NCBI GenBank assembly: GCA_963665265.2 | Contig: OY762224.2 | Span: forward strand, 4,147,158 to 4,211,157 | Reading direction: 5' to 3' | DNA from: CAXXHQ01 sp963665265 | Lineage (GTDB): Bacteria; Planctomycetota; Planctomycetia; Pirellulales; Thermoguttaceae | Length of the DNA stretch: 64,000 bases | In this document: positions 33,201 to 42,205 of the stretch, one piece after another | Layout: the number at the start of each line of letters is the position of its first letter | How positions within the stretch are numbered: the stretch's first letter is position 1 | Made by a program: the position numbers and the translations under genes | Notes under the pieces: model-generated | What the model was told of the DNA's origin: nothing | The model's input: only the letters and a program-made list of their open reading frames with translations | The model's database searches: none

Positions 33201-35501
33201 ATCATCGGCAACAGCGGCCTGCAGGCCCTCGTTACCAGAACGGGGGGCACCTACTACGTGACGGTCGTCAATCCTGGCGGGACCGACATCGCCACGACGA
33301 TCAATCTCGTCGGAGTAAACGCCGTCTCCTCGACCGGCACAGCGATTACCCTTTCGGCTTCTTCGGGCACCGCCTGCAACTCGATCTCAAACCCTACGTT
33401 AATCGCTCCCGTCACCTCGGTGATTTCCGGCTTGGCTTCGACTTTCACACAGGCCTTTTCCGCCTACTCGCTCACCATTTTGAAGTTCTCGACGGGAGCC
33501 GATGCCCCGACGGTCGCCGTCCCTGCCGCCGCCACTCCGGCGACAGTCACCGGCACGCAAACGAATCTCACGGTTCTTGGCGCCGACCAGTCCGGCGAGT
33601 CCAACCTCACTTATACATGGTCCACACTGGGCACGCCGCCCGCCGCCGTCGCCTTCTCGGTCAACGGCACCAATGACGCAAAGAATACCGTCGCCACGTT
33701 CTCGAAGGCCGGCGTTTACAATTTGTACGTCACGATCACCGACGGCACGGGGCTTTCGGTCCCTTGCGCGGTCACGGTCACGGTGAACCAGACTCCCACC
33801 GGCGTCAATGCAACCATCTCGCAGGCCGCCGCGACAGTTCTTCTCGGCGGCTCGGTTCAATTCAACGTGTACGGAATAGATCAGTTTGGCGACGCCATTG
33901 CGACGCCGCTAAGCAACGTAACGTGGGCGGTCTATTCGGGAGGCGGCTCCATTAATTCCAGCGGGCTTTATACGGCGCCGGCCAGCGGCAGCGGCGTCGT
34001 TACGGTTCGCGCGACAACTTCGGCCGGCCAAATCCTTTATGCCAACGTCACTCTCGTGAGCGAGGCGGTCTGGTATCGTTTCGACGACGGCAGCGGGACG
34101 GCTGCGGCCGACTCGTCGGGCAACGGCCGCGCGGGCACGCTGGTCGGCAGTCCCACGTGGACGACGGGCGAATTCAACGGCGGTCTCACGCTGAACGGCA
34201 CGTCGCAGTATGTCACCGTTCCGGCTCTGAACCTCAACAGCAACACGGTCACGATGAGCGGTTGGGTCAAGCGTAACGGCACGCAGAGCAACTATACGGG
34301 AATCGTGTTCTATCGGAACGGCTCGGGGACGGCGTCGGGAATTAGCTTGCGATCTTCGGGGCAGCTCGCCTATCACTGGAACGACTCCTCTTCGAGTTGG
34401 AATTGGTCGTCGGGACTGACAGCGCCCGACGGCGTGTGGACGTTCGTGGCGCTGGTGATTACGCCTGACAACGCGACGATGTACATGCAGCCGGCGGGCG
34501 GGGCGATGCAGTCGGCCGTCAACACGGCGTCGAATGCCGTCCAAGCCTTCGGCGGCGTCGCCTATATTGGCCAAGATCCCCTAGGCGGACGGTTCTTCAA
34601 CGGCAGCCTGGACGATTTCCGCATCTACGGGCGAGCACTGACCGCGGCGCAAGTGGCCGCTCTCGCCTTGCCGCCAAAGGCCACTCGAATATGGGACGGA
34701 GGGGGAGCCGATAACAAATGGTCCACCGCCGCAAATTGGGTCGGCGACGTCGCTCCGTCGGCAGGCGAAAACCTCGTCTTTCCGTCCGGGGCCGCGAGAC
34801 TCACCAGCGTCAACGATCTTAGCGGGGTCACGTTCGGCACGATCTCCGTCTCGGGCTCCGGTTACACACTTAACGCCGGAAACATAACGGCCACGACCGT
34901 CAACGTCGGCTCCGACTCCGTGCTAGTCGTCGGCACGCTCGTCGCCGACTCGCTAGTTCTCGGCGGAACGGGGGCGACCGATAGCGGATCAACCGCAAGC
35001 ACAACGACTTCGACCGATTCTTCGATTGCGCCGGTCGCTTCCGAAGTAGCGGCCGCTTCAACGACAACCTCGGCCTCGACCGCGGTTGCGACGGACACGT
35101 CAACGGGATCGGCCGTAACGGCGGTCGCTTTCGAATCGAGCGTCGCCGTTTCGGCGCCCGCCGTCTCCGTTTTGGAGACGGTAGCAAAGTTAAGCGCGCT
35201 CACGCCTGAGCAAAGAACCGTCGCGGCGTTGATTCGCGACGTCGCAAGCCGACTTCGCGGCGGTGACGGCATTATTACGCCAAAAGTATCGGTTGCGTTG
35301 AACGATTTAGGCACCGTCGCCGTTCGCACGGCTGCATTGAAGCAAGCGACTCACGCTTTGGCAAACCTGGCTACGGATACTTCGGATGAATCAAATTCGA
35401 TCATCAATCCACGGAAGACGGTCGCGAAGAAATTAGCGTTCGGCGGGAAGATGGCAAGCTTAGCGAAGGAGTTCTCGTCGGCGAAATTCACGCAGCAGTA
35501 G
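30264..35501 (+). CDS. Secreted multidomain GH51-type alpha-L-arabinofuranosidase with LamG domains
   Basis: This 1745-residue protein probably removes arabinose side chains from plant or algal polysaccharides outside the cell. The N-terminus has the planctomycete export/anchor motif RFEQLESRILLDG (residues 31-43) instead of a normal signal peptide. Two LamG/concanavalin-like domains (about 48-245 and 250-465) precede the GH51 catalytic part (about 468-1075), with acid/base Glu818 in VGNED and likely nucleophile Glu892 in FVGEYA. Ig-like domains (about 1085-1260), a third LamG domain (about 1265-1450), a WDGGGADNKWS-type segment (near 1475), a Ser/Thr/Ala-rich linker and a helical tail follow. 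It is a single plus-strand gene among minus-strand neighbours. Confidence 0.88.
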   Translation: MSSSLWFQFKRTRSAAKSAKHWGIESRRHRFEQLESRILLDGIPTVPVPVAHWTFDEGTGTVVADTTGNGHGATLSAGATWGAGNVGTHALNVNGSSTGMATATGPVVDTSASFTVSAWVNLSSLSGFQTVASIAGSNVAGFFLQLRGDTGTFAFTRLSSDATGTATFVSASSAPKVNTWYHLVGVDDTAAGTLSLYVDGQLIGTTAYTSAWKANGNTLIGHGFYGGNQVDYVNGSIDDVEFFSSALSSAQVAALDQPAAYPFDEGVGTTAADYSGHGNTLTVGTGATWSAGHIGTNSLAVNGTATANAVSASPAINTALPFSVSAWVNLNSVAGTQTFASIDGVNVSGFALQLRADTGKFAFTRLASDSSSAQAFHADALTAPSVGVWYNLLGVNDVANGKLLLYVNGILQSSVSYSGGWQATGATVIGEGKSGGTRTDFANGRIDEVRFFNSPLSASAAATVATNGGGILTINTTDVGVTVSPDLFGAFMEDINYGGEGGIYNNEVRNSGFNDSSNSLNAWASVAGTGVTAALTSDSTTGPTSALTKSGKLTVTSGVSASARAGISNSGYFGVAVAPSTTYTATFYAKATAGFTGPLNVTIESTGGTIYASATVSSITTGWAKYTVTLTTGAGALTSSDNRFVISTNSASANGASIWIGAAYLYPPSYANSPAHLRVDLMQKLVDLHPAIFRVPGGNYLEGNDYANRFNWEATIGPVENRPGHMNPWGYWSTDGMGLDEYLQMAELAGSEPILGVYAGYTLNGTSDTGQTLLDDVTSAINELHYVLDPVTTSWGALRAANGHPAPYNVNYVEVGNEDWFSSTYSTRYPLFYNAIKAAFPNLKVIATSSSTGGCAYDVLDDHYYNSSQWFLSNSTTYDNTVRGTSKVFVGEYASRDGYQTSDMMNALGDAAFLMGLERNSDLVVMSAYAPIWVNVNPGAQQWATNLIGFNNTSSFCSASYYAQQMLNLNHGTQVIGDTIIGNSGLQALVTRTGGTYYVTVVNPGGTDIATTINLVGVNAVSSTGTAITLSASSGTACNSISNPTLIAPVTSVISGLASTFTQAFSAYSLTILKFSTGADAPTVAVPAAATPATVTGTQTNLTVLGADQSGESNLTYTWSTLGTPPAAVAFSVNGTNDAKNTVATFSKAGVYNLYVTITDGTGLSVPCAVTVTVNQTPTGVNATISQAAATVLLGGSVQFNVYGIDQFGDAIATPLSNVTWAVYSGGGSINSSGLYTAPASGSGVVTVRATTSAGQILYANVTLVSEAVWYRFDDGSGTAAADSSGNGRAGTLVGSPTWTTGEFNGGLTLNGTSQYVTVPALNLNSNTVTMSGWVKRNGTQSNYTGIVFYRNGSGTASGISLRSSGQLAYHWNDSSSSWNWSSGLTAPDGVWTFVALVITPDNATMYMQPAGGAMQSAVNTASNAVQAFGGVAYIGQDPLGGRFFNGSLDDFRIYGRALTAAQVAALALPPKATRIWDGGGADNKWSTAANWVGDVAPSAGENLVFPSGAARLTSVNDLSGVTFGTISVSGSGYTLNAGNITATTVNVGSDSVLVVGTLVADSLVLGGTGATDSGSTASTTTSTDSSIAPVASEVAAASTTTSASTAVATDTSTGSAVTAVAFESSVAVSAPAVSVLETVAKLSALTPEQRTVAALIRDVASRLRGGDGIITPKVSVALNDLGTVAVRTAALKQATHALANLATDTSDESNSIINPRKTVAKKLAFGGKMASLAKEFSSAKFTQQ

Positions 35502-35536
35502 TTTTTGAGCCGCGATCGTATCGCGACATGATCAGG

Positions 35537-35573
35537 AACGCCGGTTTTTTGCACCGCAAGAAGCCGGCGTTTT
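35537..35573 (+). terminator. Terminator after the GH51 gene
   Basis: An 8-bp stem (aacgccgg/ccggcgtt) with a long loop is followed by T residues, 36 nt after the stop codon at 35501. A separate short palindrome, cgcgatcgtatcgcg, lies at 35511-35525. Confidence 0.6.
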
Positions 35574-35651
35574 AGCATTGGCCGTAGAAGAACGCAAAGT
35601 AGGCGTAGGGAATGGGGCATAGGGGACGGGACGCGGCGGGCGCGGAAGAAA

Positions 35652-35686
35652 TTGGTGGGACTCGCGGAGCTCGGGCCACCCTACGG
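35652..35686. repeat. 35-bp interspersed phrase, copy 3
   Basis: Same phrase as at 29471. It lies only 16 bp from the terminator that follows the tRNA fragment, so it is on the chromosomal side of the prophage boundary. Confidence 0.85.
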
Positions 35687-35701
35687 AGCCCAAGAAACGC
35701 C

Positions 35702-35734
35702 AAAGGCCGCTTGGTTTATCACCAAACGGCCTTT
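35702..35734 (-). terminator. Terminator of the displaced tRNA gene
   Basis: On the minus strand a 14-bp stem (one G-U) AAAGGCCGTTTGGT/ACCAAGCGGCCTTT with a 5-nt loop lies 4 nt after the tRNA-like fragment. Its position and strength fit the native terminator of a tRNA gene whose 3' end was displaced by prophage insertion. Confidence 0.75.
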
Positions 35735-35738
35735 TAAG

Positions 35739-35785
<47 letters not shown>

Positions 35786-36070
35786 AATGCAATATTCGCA
35801 TTATCACTTAAAAATCGCGCATACCGGAAGTGGACAGTTTGTTACGAAAAAAATCGATTATTAGAGTTCGTTTTCTGCCTTGAAAATTCTTTTTGAATGC
35901 AGAATTTTTGCGCAATATCTAAATCAGAATCGGAAAAATGTTTGCGCATAAGTTATAAATGGCATACGCATTTTTAAGATGAAAATGAAACGCAAGAATC
36001 GGCAGTTGATTTTCTGCCTGTTGATCGATATTTTGAAGCGTGTCTCCTCAAACACTGAAAGGGGTGATTT
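35786..36070. other. AT-rich prophage-end region without a gene
   Basis: This 285-bp stretch just inside the phage boundary is clearly AT-rich and has no supported gene. The last bases carry the ribosome binding site AAAGGGG, 7 nt before the ATG of the plus-strand gene at 36071. Confidence 0.6.
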
Positions 36071-36544
36071 ATGCGAATTATTGGCACTCTTTTAATTCTT
36101 GCTTCCTTCCTTGCGATCGTCGTTGCATATGAGATGAGCATAGCAGTTTTCACAGAACATAATGAACGAATTATAAATATAGGATTAGTCAGCAACCGCG
36201 AACTGACATTTCAGTTTGGGTGCGTTTTAGCAATTACAGGCACTCTGTTTTTCGGTTTCGGTGAGGTCGCACATCGCATAGCCCTGAATAGTCCAACACC
36301 TGTTGTTTTTCCTCCGGCAAAGTCTCTTCCGGCAATAAATTGCACCCGCTTGCCTTCGATTGAATCATCACCGGATGGTGAAAAAATGATTCCACAAGAA
36401 CCTAATGGCAATGATGTTTTAGTAAGGTGCTCAGAATGTGGAAAAGATTTCATTGTCCAGCGCGCACATATAGGAAGAATTGGTGTTTGCGCGCGATGCC
36501 ACGCGAAGTTCACAATAAAGGAGGTTTCTGTCGATACAGTGTGA
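36071..36544 (+). CDS. Membrane protein with C-terminal zinc ribbon (prophage-end cargo)
   Basis: This 157-residue protein has two predicted membrane segments (residues 4-23 and about 47-66) and a C-terminal four-Cys zinc ribbon (CSECGKDFIV...GVCARCHAKF). It is the only plus-strand phage gene and is much more AT-rich than its neighbours, which suggests a late-acquired 'moron' expressed from its own promoter. The stop codon abuts the stop codon of the convergent gene at 36545 with no gap. The function is unknown; a superinfection or envelope role would be a guess. Confidence 0.75.
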   Translation: MRIIGTLLILASFLAIVVAYEMSIAVFTEHNERIINIGLVSNRELTFQFGCVLAITGTLFFGFGEVAHRIALNSPTPVVFPPAKSLPAINCTRLPSIESSPDGEKMIPQEPNGNDVLVRCSECGKDFIVQRAHIGRIGVCARCHAKFTIKEVSVDTV

Positions 36545-36895
36545 CTATAGATTAGCCGCCGGCACGCGGTAATACGTCTCGCCGTCCTCGGTATCGGCGA
36601 GTAACTTTCCAGACGCGACAAGCTCTATCGTCGTCGGTCCCGCCTTGCCGTCGCACCCGCAACCGGAAAACTTCACGATCTCTTCGAGCGTGCAGTCAGG
36701 ATGCCCTTCCACGTAATCGAGAATCTTGCGAATGCCTTCGGCTTTGGCGATTGCTTCGCGCGCGGCTTGCTCTTCCGGAGTGATTGAAGCGGGACAATTG
36801 CAATTCAATCCGTCTTTCGGCATGCGAATAATTTTCAAGCCGCAATAAACGCACGCGTAAACGCCATCAGGGGTCGGCTTAAAAATGCAGTCCAT
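36545..36895 (-). CDS. Cys-rich phage protein with possible winged-helix end
   Basis: This 116-residue protein has an N-terminal CVYCG...CNC pair pattern that could bind zinc, and a C-terminal part (about residues 58-112: ILDYVEGHPDCTLEEIVKFS, then LVASGKLLADTEDGETYYRV) resembling a small winged-helix fold. It is last in the tail gene run and its start codon overlaps the preceding gene's stop by one base. The function is not known. Confidence 0.65.
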   Translation of the reverse strand: MDCIFKPTPDGVYACVYCGLKIIRMPKDGLNCNCPASITPEEQAAREAIAKAEGIRKILDYVEGHPDCTLEEIVKFSGCGCDGKAGPTTIELVASGKLLADTEDGETYYRVPAANL

Positions 36896-37416
36896 TAGGG
36901 AGTTCCGAGCATTAACGTTACCGAAGATGGATATACGTCTCCGCAGACGTTTCCATTAATTCCCCTTGAGTAGCACAGCTTTGCGAGAGTCATCTGATCG
37001 TTGACCCAATCGCTCAAGCCGCTGAAAGGTGCTGAATATAGCGTCCAATCTACGGCCCATGAATCACCTGATGGGGTACGTTTGACAATTTGAAATAACC
37101 ATCTCAAGGGACTACAGTATCTCGCCGTGTCGGTGGGGATTATATTTGCGCTTTTAGAGACCGTGAAATGAATCAGGATTGTGTTGTCGGAACTTTCATA
37201 TCCCCATTCCTGATTATACGATCGGAAATCCATGCCGTAATTTCCGCTTATTCCACATGACGACGGTATCGCCAGAGCCGTTATGTAGTTCGGCAGGCAT
37301 ATCGTATTGCAATAAAGAACTCGGTTAGCACAGTCAGGGCAGTACACTAAATGACCTGCAGCGTTGTACGTCAGATGCCCGCTCGAATTGTATTTGAGAT
37401 TCCCTGCCATTAGCAC
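36895..37416 (-). CDS. Hypothetical phage tail-region protein with short N-terminal repeats
   Basis: This 173-residue protein starts with three short similar units (GNLKYNSS, GHLTYNAA, GHLVYCPD) before a Cys-containing region and a beta-rich remainder. It overlaps the next upstream gene by 7 nt. Likely a virion tip or fibre-associated protein by position; no family is recognised. Confidence 0.65.
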   Translation of the reverse strand: MLMAGNLKYNSSGHLTYNAAGHLVYCPDCANRVLYCNTICLPNYITALAIPSSCGISGNYGMDFRSYNQEWGYESSDNTILIHFTVSKSANIIPTDTARYCSPLRWLFQIVKRTPSGDSWAVDWTLYSAPFSGLSDWVNDQMTLAKLCYSRGINGNVCGDVYPSSVTLMLGTP

Positions 37417-39047
37417 GTTCCAGCCGTGTCTATGGTGGTTAGGCTCGACGCCGTTCCGACTTCAAGCGCATACGCCGTATTCGTAATCTTTCCAAGGACG
37501 TGCGTCGAAGTGCTGTACTGCACGTCGGTTGTAACCGTGATCTGTCTCGCAGCGACGACGTCGGTCCAGTCCGATTCCGCGTCAGCGCCAGCTACATAAA
37601 GCTTTCTCGTTTTCTTTTGCAACTTGTGCGTCGAAGTGTCGTAACGCTCATCAGTCTGCACGGTGATTTCGGAATTTGCTTGCGGAACGATCAGCGGCTT
37701 ATATGCGCAAGCGGATTCATCCCACACGGCGATTACCGTCTTATTTGATGCGATCGAAAACGAGTACGAATTAGGAATTACCAAATGACCGTTGGTCGTT
37801 ATCCCCGGAATGAACGTCGCGTTCACGGGTTGCATTATCGCGACGTCGGACAACTCAATCGTCTGAGCCGACGACGATACCGCTAAATAGCATGTTCCCC
37901 TAATCATCATCGCCGGACCGTCCCACGCGGAAACAATCTCCCAGCGCCCGAGGTTCTTCCTACACCAAAAGCGCGTACCCTGTTGGTCGGCTGAACGCCC
38001 GATTCCACGCATGTGCCCCGTCGAATCCCAGATCGTGTACGGTGTCGCCGTGTCGGGCGTGTAGGTTCCGGCGCCTCCGGTCCCGCCTCGATTAAGACGG
38101 AATGCGGATAGTGCCTGCGGAACACCGGCTGGCGTAGCAGCCGAGGAAAGCTCAAATGCGACCAGCTCGGCCGGGTCCATCTCGACGATTACCCACCGGC
38201 CGTCTTCCTTTACAAAGACGGCCGTGCCCCTTGATCCGGCAGCGGAAGACGTGTGGCCGACGCCCTCGAATTGGTTTTCCGGATCGCTAAGTGTGAATAC
38301 TGTTGAAGTTAGCTCGGCGCACGTCTCGACGCCGTTGGAATAGGTGAGCGGATAAGCGGATGCCGTCGAGTCTGAAAACTTTTTCGGGTTCACCAGCTCG
38401 AATCGCGTAACGATCATTATGTCATCTTCTTCGACGCCGCCTGGATTCGTCGGCGCAGTGCTCGGCCCTCCAACGATGTCGTAAGTAGTTTCTTCGCCGC
38501 TATGGTCCTCGGCGATTAAGACCGAACAGGCCGACGTGTTTACTAAATTAATTACGTTGTCGGCCGAGATGGAATCAGGGATCGTTCCGCCATCGAGAGC
38601 GATGATATCCGAAATCGAAACGGAAGTATCGGAGCCGGTAAGCGGAATGGAAGTCGATCCGTAGAAGAATCTGATTCCGCGAGGGATGATTTCCCAAATA
38701 TCCGTATCAGGCGGCAGCCAGCAGATTCCGCGCGTGCCTATCGCCGACGACGACTTACCTTTTCCTTGAATCGAGAGCGAGGCGTCGGTAACGTAGAACG
38801 TCGTTTCCGTATCCGCCGCCCAAAATCCCCCCGACTCGTTCCAAACAACGGCGTATGCTTTTGCTTTGGAGGAAGTCGTCGAGCTAGAATCGTAGTCCTC
38901 TGCGAGCTCAAAACGGCGGATGAGGTTAAACATCGGCGTTGGGCGGCCGTCGTTGCGTAAAACGCGACCGAGCCCAACCGATTGCACGGCCTGGACGGCA
39001 TCGCGTGTTTTTCGAGCAGCCGATTCAGAAAAGAATCCAAAGTTCAT
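37410..39047 (-). CDS. Phage tail-tip/fibre-type structural protein with internal repeats
   Basis: This 545-residue, beta-rich protein contains at least three copies of a unit around GxGxSSxxxGTRG followed about 12 residues later by W-E/V-I-V, seen near residues 93-120, 255-285 and 345-375. A helical N-terminus (residues 1-30) may dock it to the tail. It lies 1 nt after the upstream structural gene and is downstream of the tape measure, the usual place for distal tail or receptor-binding proteins. The host-range role is inference. Confidence 0.6.
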   Translation of the reverse strand: MNFGFFSESAARKTRDAVQAVQSVGLGRVLRNDGRPTPMFNLIRRFELAEDYDSSSTTSSKAKAYAVVWNESGGFWAADTETTFYVTDASLSIQGKGKSSSAIGTRGICWLPPDTDIWEIIPRGIRFFYGSTSIPLTGSDTSVSISDIIALDGGTIPDSISADNVINLVNTSACSVLIAEDHSGEETTYDIVGGPSTAPTNPGGVEEDDIMIVTRFELVNPKKFSDSTASAYPLTYSNGVETCAELTSTVFTLSDPENQFEGVGHTSSAAGSRGTAVFVKEDGRWVIVEMDPAELVAFELSSAATPAGVPQALSAFRLNRGGTGGAGTYTPDTATPYTIWDSTGHMRGIGRSADQQGTRFWCRKNLGRWEIVSAWDGPAMMIRGTCYLAVSSSAQTIELSDVAIMQPVNATFIPGITTNGHLVIPNSYSFSIASNKTVIAVWDESACAYKPLIVPQANSEITVQTDERYDTSTHKLQKKTRKLYVAGADAESDWTDVVAARQITVTTDVQYSTSTHVLGKITNTAYALEVGTASSLTTIDTAGTC

Positions 39048-39048
39048 T

Positions 39049-40035
39049 TTAATACCACGGTGGAATGAGACTGAGCGGCGCGAATTCCGTTGCGTTGCCG
39101 ACGCGAAAACTCAGGTAATTAACGCCGGACGTCAGTTCGCCGGAATCATTTCTCTCGATAGGCTCGCCGCGTCCGTTAAGGAACGTCGGCTGGCCGTCGT
39201 AATAATCGCCCGTCATAATCGGAACGGACTTCAGCGCGTTCTGGTTCGTGTTTGGGTCCTTAATCCACTTGAGCTGTCTAGGTCCAGCGTCCGCCAAGAA
39301 TGTATAGCCGAAACCTCCGACGTAAATACTGCGGCGAGAACCGTCGTCTTTAAGTTCCGAAGCAATCGAGACGGGAAGCCAAAATCGAGGGCAAACCAGG
39401 ACCTTGTACGTATAAAGAAACCAATAGGCGCCGAATTCAAATACCTCTTCAAAGTCCATGTCCTCGATAAGAGCGGTCTGCGGCTCAGCTCCCATCCAAT
39501 AATCGAGGTTCGTCTTACCCATGTACCAACGATCTCGCTGGCGATCGCAAACGCTCTCGTAGCGGGTGATCGTGATTTCGTCCGCGTAGATCGGGATTGT
39601 CGGCGTGTTTGTGAATGGCGAGAACGCCGAATCGGCGAACCTCTTTCCGTCAAGGTCCGCGTAAAAGGTTTGCGGCATTGAAATAAAATGCCCGCGCCAT
39701 TTCGGCCGACGGTCCTTCGGAGACTTTTGCGCGTCGTTCGGATCGACGTTGCGGCCCCCGGAATTGCAAGAGGTTGCCCACTCGACGCTCACTTCCCAAT
39801 GGCATGGACTCCCTTCGATGCGCTTTGGAACGATGTTCTGGCAATAAGCCGTTCTGTCGGTCGGGTACGGCGAGCCGTAGGTAGGAATCATTCCGCAGCC
39901 GAGAACGGAAATCGCTTCGTCGCTTGGACTGGAACATTTTACTATGAAGGTGGCGCGATACGATCGCCGCGTCGGATCATTTCCTTCGCCGATTCCAGCC
40001 TCACCGAGTTTTCGCCGAACCCAAATTACGCCCAT
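39049..40035 (-). CDS. Phage distal tail-region protein
   Basis: The 328-residue product follows the tape measure gene. The frame is open to 40101, but that part overlaps the tape measure gene; the ATG at 40035, one base past the tape measure stop, is preferred even though no ribosome binding site is obvious. Aromatic- and Cys-rich beta segments (for example EFGAYWFLYTYKVLVCPRFW) suggest a folded virion protein. By gene order it may play the distal-tail role, but no domain is recognised. Confidence 0.6.
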   Translation of the reverse strand: MGVIWVRRKLGEAGIGEGNDPTRRSYRATFIVKCSSPSDEAISVLGCGMIPTYGSPYPTDRTAYCQNIVPKRIEGSPCHWEVSVEWATSCNSGGRNVDPNDAQKSPKDRRPKWRGHFISMPQTFYADLDGKRFADSAFSPFTNTPTIPIYADEITITRYESVCDRQRDRWYMGKTNLDYWMGAEPQTALIEDMDFEEVFEFGAYWFLYTYKVLVCPRFWLPVSIASELKDDGSRRSIYVGGFGYTFLADAGPRQLKWIKDPNTNQNALKSVPIMTGDYYDGQPTFLNGRGEPIERNDSGELTSGVNYLSFRVGNATEFAPLSLIPPWY

Positions 40036-40036
40036 T

Positions 40037-42205
40037 TTAGAAATTAAAAACCACGGGTTTATCGTTTGCTTGGTTACGAGTGTTTCTTTCGATCGCGTCA
40101 AGTTTCGCCGCGGCTTGCTTGGCGAGCTGGACTTTCGGATCGTGCAATTGAGATTGCGCTATAAGGTTTTGGATCGCCGAAGAGCCTGCTTGCATTGCTG
40201 CAATCGGTTGCACGTCTCGCACGTCGGAGATCATTTCGGAAACGGCGCTCCTGCGGAGCTTGTCGCGAGTGCGTTTGAATTGCTCTTCGGTGATTCCTCC
40301 GCGATCCTTGCCGAGCTTTAGCGCATCATCGAGATCGCGAAGTTTCTTAGAGTAGTCGCCGAGCGGGTCATTAAGGCCAAGTGATTTACGATAGTCTTCG
40401 CCAGCCTTGTCTTTCGCCGCAGAAACATCTTTGCCGCTGAGGCCAAGCCCCTTATCGGCGCCCATCTTGTTAAGCCAGTCGAGTCGCTCGCGGAATTTTT
40501 CCTTTGTCGATTTGAATTCCTCTTTGAATTGCTTTGCGGAAAGTCCAGCCTCCGCTTGATAGTATTCTTCAAGCGCCTTCTTTTTGATTGAAGCGAGAGT
40601 CTCGATATCCGATTTCGTCTTTCCGAAAAGTCGCGTCGCCTCGGCTATTTCTTCATCGTACTTTTGTTTTGGACTCAGGGCATGCTCAGAAAGCGACTTC
40701 CGTAAAGCCTCATCTTTTTTTTGTGATTCTTCATCTTCACGACGCTTTTTATCGATCGCGTGACCTTCGTCGTATTTACGCATGAGTTGCGACAAATATT
40801 GTCCAGGGGCGTTTTCTTTCGCATATAGCGACCATTCCTGCGGTACGGGCTTGTCTTTGATCCCAAGCTTGACGAGTTCGTCGTAATAGTCCTTTCTGTC
40901 ACCCGCTTCCTTTCCATATCTCGCTTCATATATCTTTCTTTCGAGAACCTTTAAGTGTTCGTCTGATTTCTGACGAGCGAGCGTTTCTCTTTCCGTTTCT
41001 CGTGACAGCTTCTCTTGAGCGATACGAGCCTTCTCGATCTCGGCCGCGTGCTGAGTGTTATAGTCCTCTTGCTCTTGGCGAGCGAGCGACTTATCAAGCC
41101 CCTCTTGATCGAGACGCAAAACATGTCCGGCATTTTCAATTCGCCTCGCGGCGTCAGTAGCGGTTCCGTCATAGAACCCCGTCATTTTCCCGGCAACATG
41201 AAAGATATCTTTGATTGTATTTTCTGCTCCTTTATATGCGTTGTCCCACGCTTTAACATTGGTGATGTCTTCGGCTTTTATTAAATCATGCTCACCAACC
41301 AAATCGAATTTCGTTTGGAGTGAATCGAGCGTAGCGATTACTTCGGCGCCGCTGCGACCGAATAGGTGCATCGCGGCGCTTGCTCTGTCAGCAGGATTTC
41401 GTATTGCGATAAAACCTTTCGCGACATCGAGCAGAGCATCTTTAAGCGGTTTCGCCGACAGGTCATCGGCCGAAAGATGTAGCTTTTTGAATGCTTCGAG
41501 CTGCTCGGGAGCTTGATCGGATATCGACCTCAGGAATCGGGCTCCCATTTCCGGATCAAACCCGGCTCCATGCAATAAGCTGGTGTCCTTCGCGCTTTGG
41601 CCAAGCATAAGCGATTCGCGTTTAATGCTTCTCGCCAGCTCATCACGCTCAAACGCTTGCTTCACCATGTAGCCGCCAGTTAGTGCGGCGGCGGTGAGAA
41701 TAGGATGGCCGGCGGCGAATTTGCCGACGGTTCCAATCAGCCCGCCGAATCCAGCCGCATCGCCCGCCTGAATAGACATATCCTTTATTGCGGAAGCAAG
41801 CTGGTTTTTAATGAACTTGCTTTTGCTGCCGATTAACGCCGCCGTCTCGGCCGCTTCGCGGGAAAGCTCCGTGCGCAAAGAGTTCCCCCACGGAATCATC
41901 GACTTGTATCGCAGGGAGTTCCGTAGCTCTTGATCGCCGCCACCGAACGCCCCTAAGAATCCATGCGAGTCTTTTAACGGCGCGTCGCCGCCGTACTTCG
42001 CCCCTCGCATCGCCTCAATCCATGAGTCGTTTTCTTTTTTCGCGCGGTCGGCCAGCGCTTTTTGCGAATTATACTTTTTCGAGAGGCGATCGAATTCGGA
42101 GTAGAAATCACCCATCGACCGCGAAGCGTCGCGCAATCCAGCGTTGAATTGCGCGGCGTTCGCGAGTAGATCGATGCGGATTTTTCCGGCGACGGAATCA
42201 GCCAT
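40037..42205 (-). CDS. Phage tail tape measure protein
   Basis: The tape measure protein sets tail length and is injected with DNA. This 722-residue protein has the classic start (SVAGKIRIDLLANAAQFNAGLRDASRSMGDF), a hydrophobic Gly/Ala segment near residues 150-180 (FGGLIGTVGKFAAGHPILTAA) and long charged coiled coils in the C-terminal half with abundant Lys/Glu. It overlaps the tail chaperone extension by 1 nt. The predicted tail would be short to medium among siphophages by the usual length-to-residue relation. Confidence 0.9.
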   Translation of the reverse strand: MADSVAGKIRIDLLANAAQFNAGLRDASRSMGDFYSEFDRLSKKYNSQKALADRAKKENDSWIEAMRGAKYGGDAPLKDSHGFLGAFGGGDQELRNSLRYKSMIPWGNSLRTELSREAAETAALIGSKSKFIKNQLASAIKDMSIQAGDAAGFGGLIGTVGKFAAGHPILTAAALTGGYMVKQAFERDELARSIKRESLMLGQSAKDTSLLHGAGFDPEMGARFLRSISDQAPEQLEAFKKLHLSADDLSAKPLKDALLDVAKGFIAIRNPADRASAAMHLFGRSGAEVIATLDSLQTKFDLVGEHDLIKAEDITNVKAWDNAYKGAENTIKDIFHVAGKMTGFYDGTATDAARRIENAGHVLRLDQEGLDKSLARQEQEDYNTQHAAEIEKARIAQEKLSRETERETLARQKSDEHLKVLERKIYEARYGKEAGDRKDYYDELVKLGIKDKPVPQEWSLYAKENAPGQYLSQLMRKYDEGHAIDKKRREDEESQKKDEALRKSLSEHALSPKQKYDEEIAEATRLFGKTKSDIETLASIKKKALEEYYQAEAGLSAKQFKEEFKSTKEKFRERLDWLNKMGADKGLGLSGKDVSAAKDKAGEDYRKSLGLNDPLGDYSKKLRDLDDALKLGKDRGGITEEQFKRTRDKLRRSAVSEMISDVRDVQPIAAMQAGSSAIQNLIAQSQLHDPKVQLAKQAAAKLDAIERNTRNQANDKPVVFNF

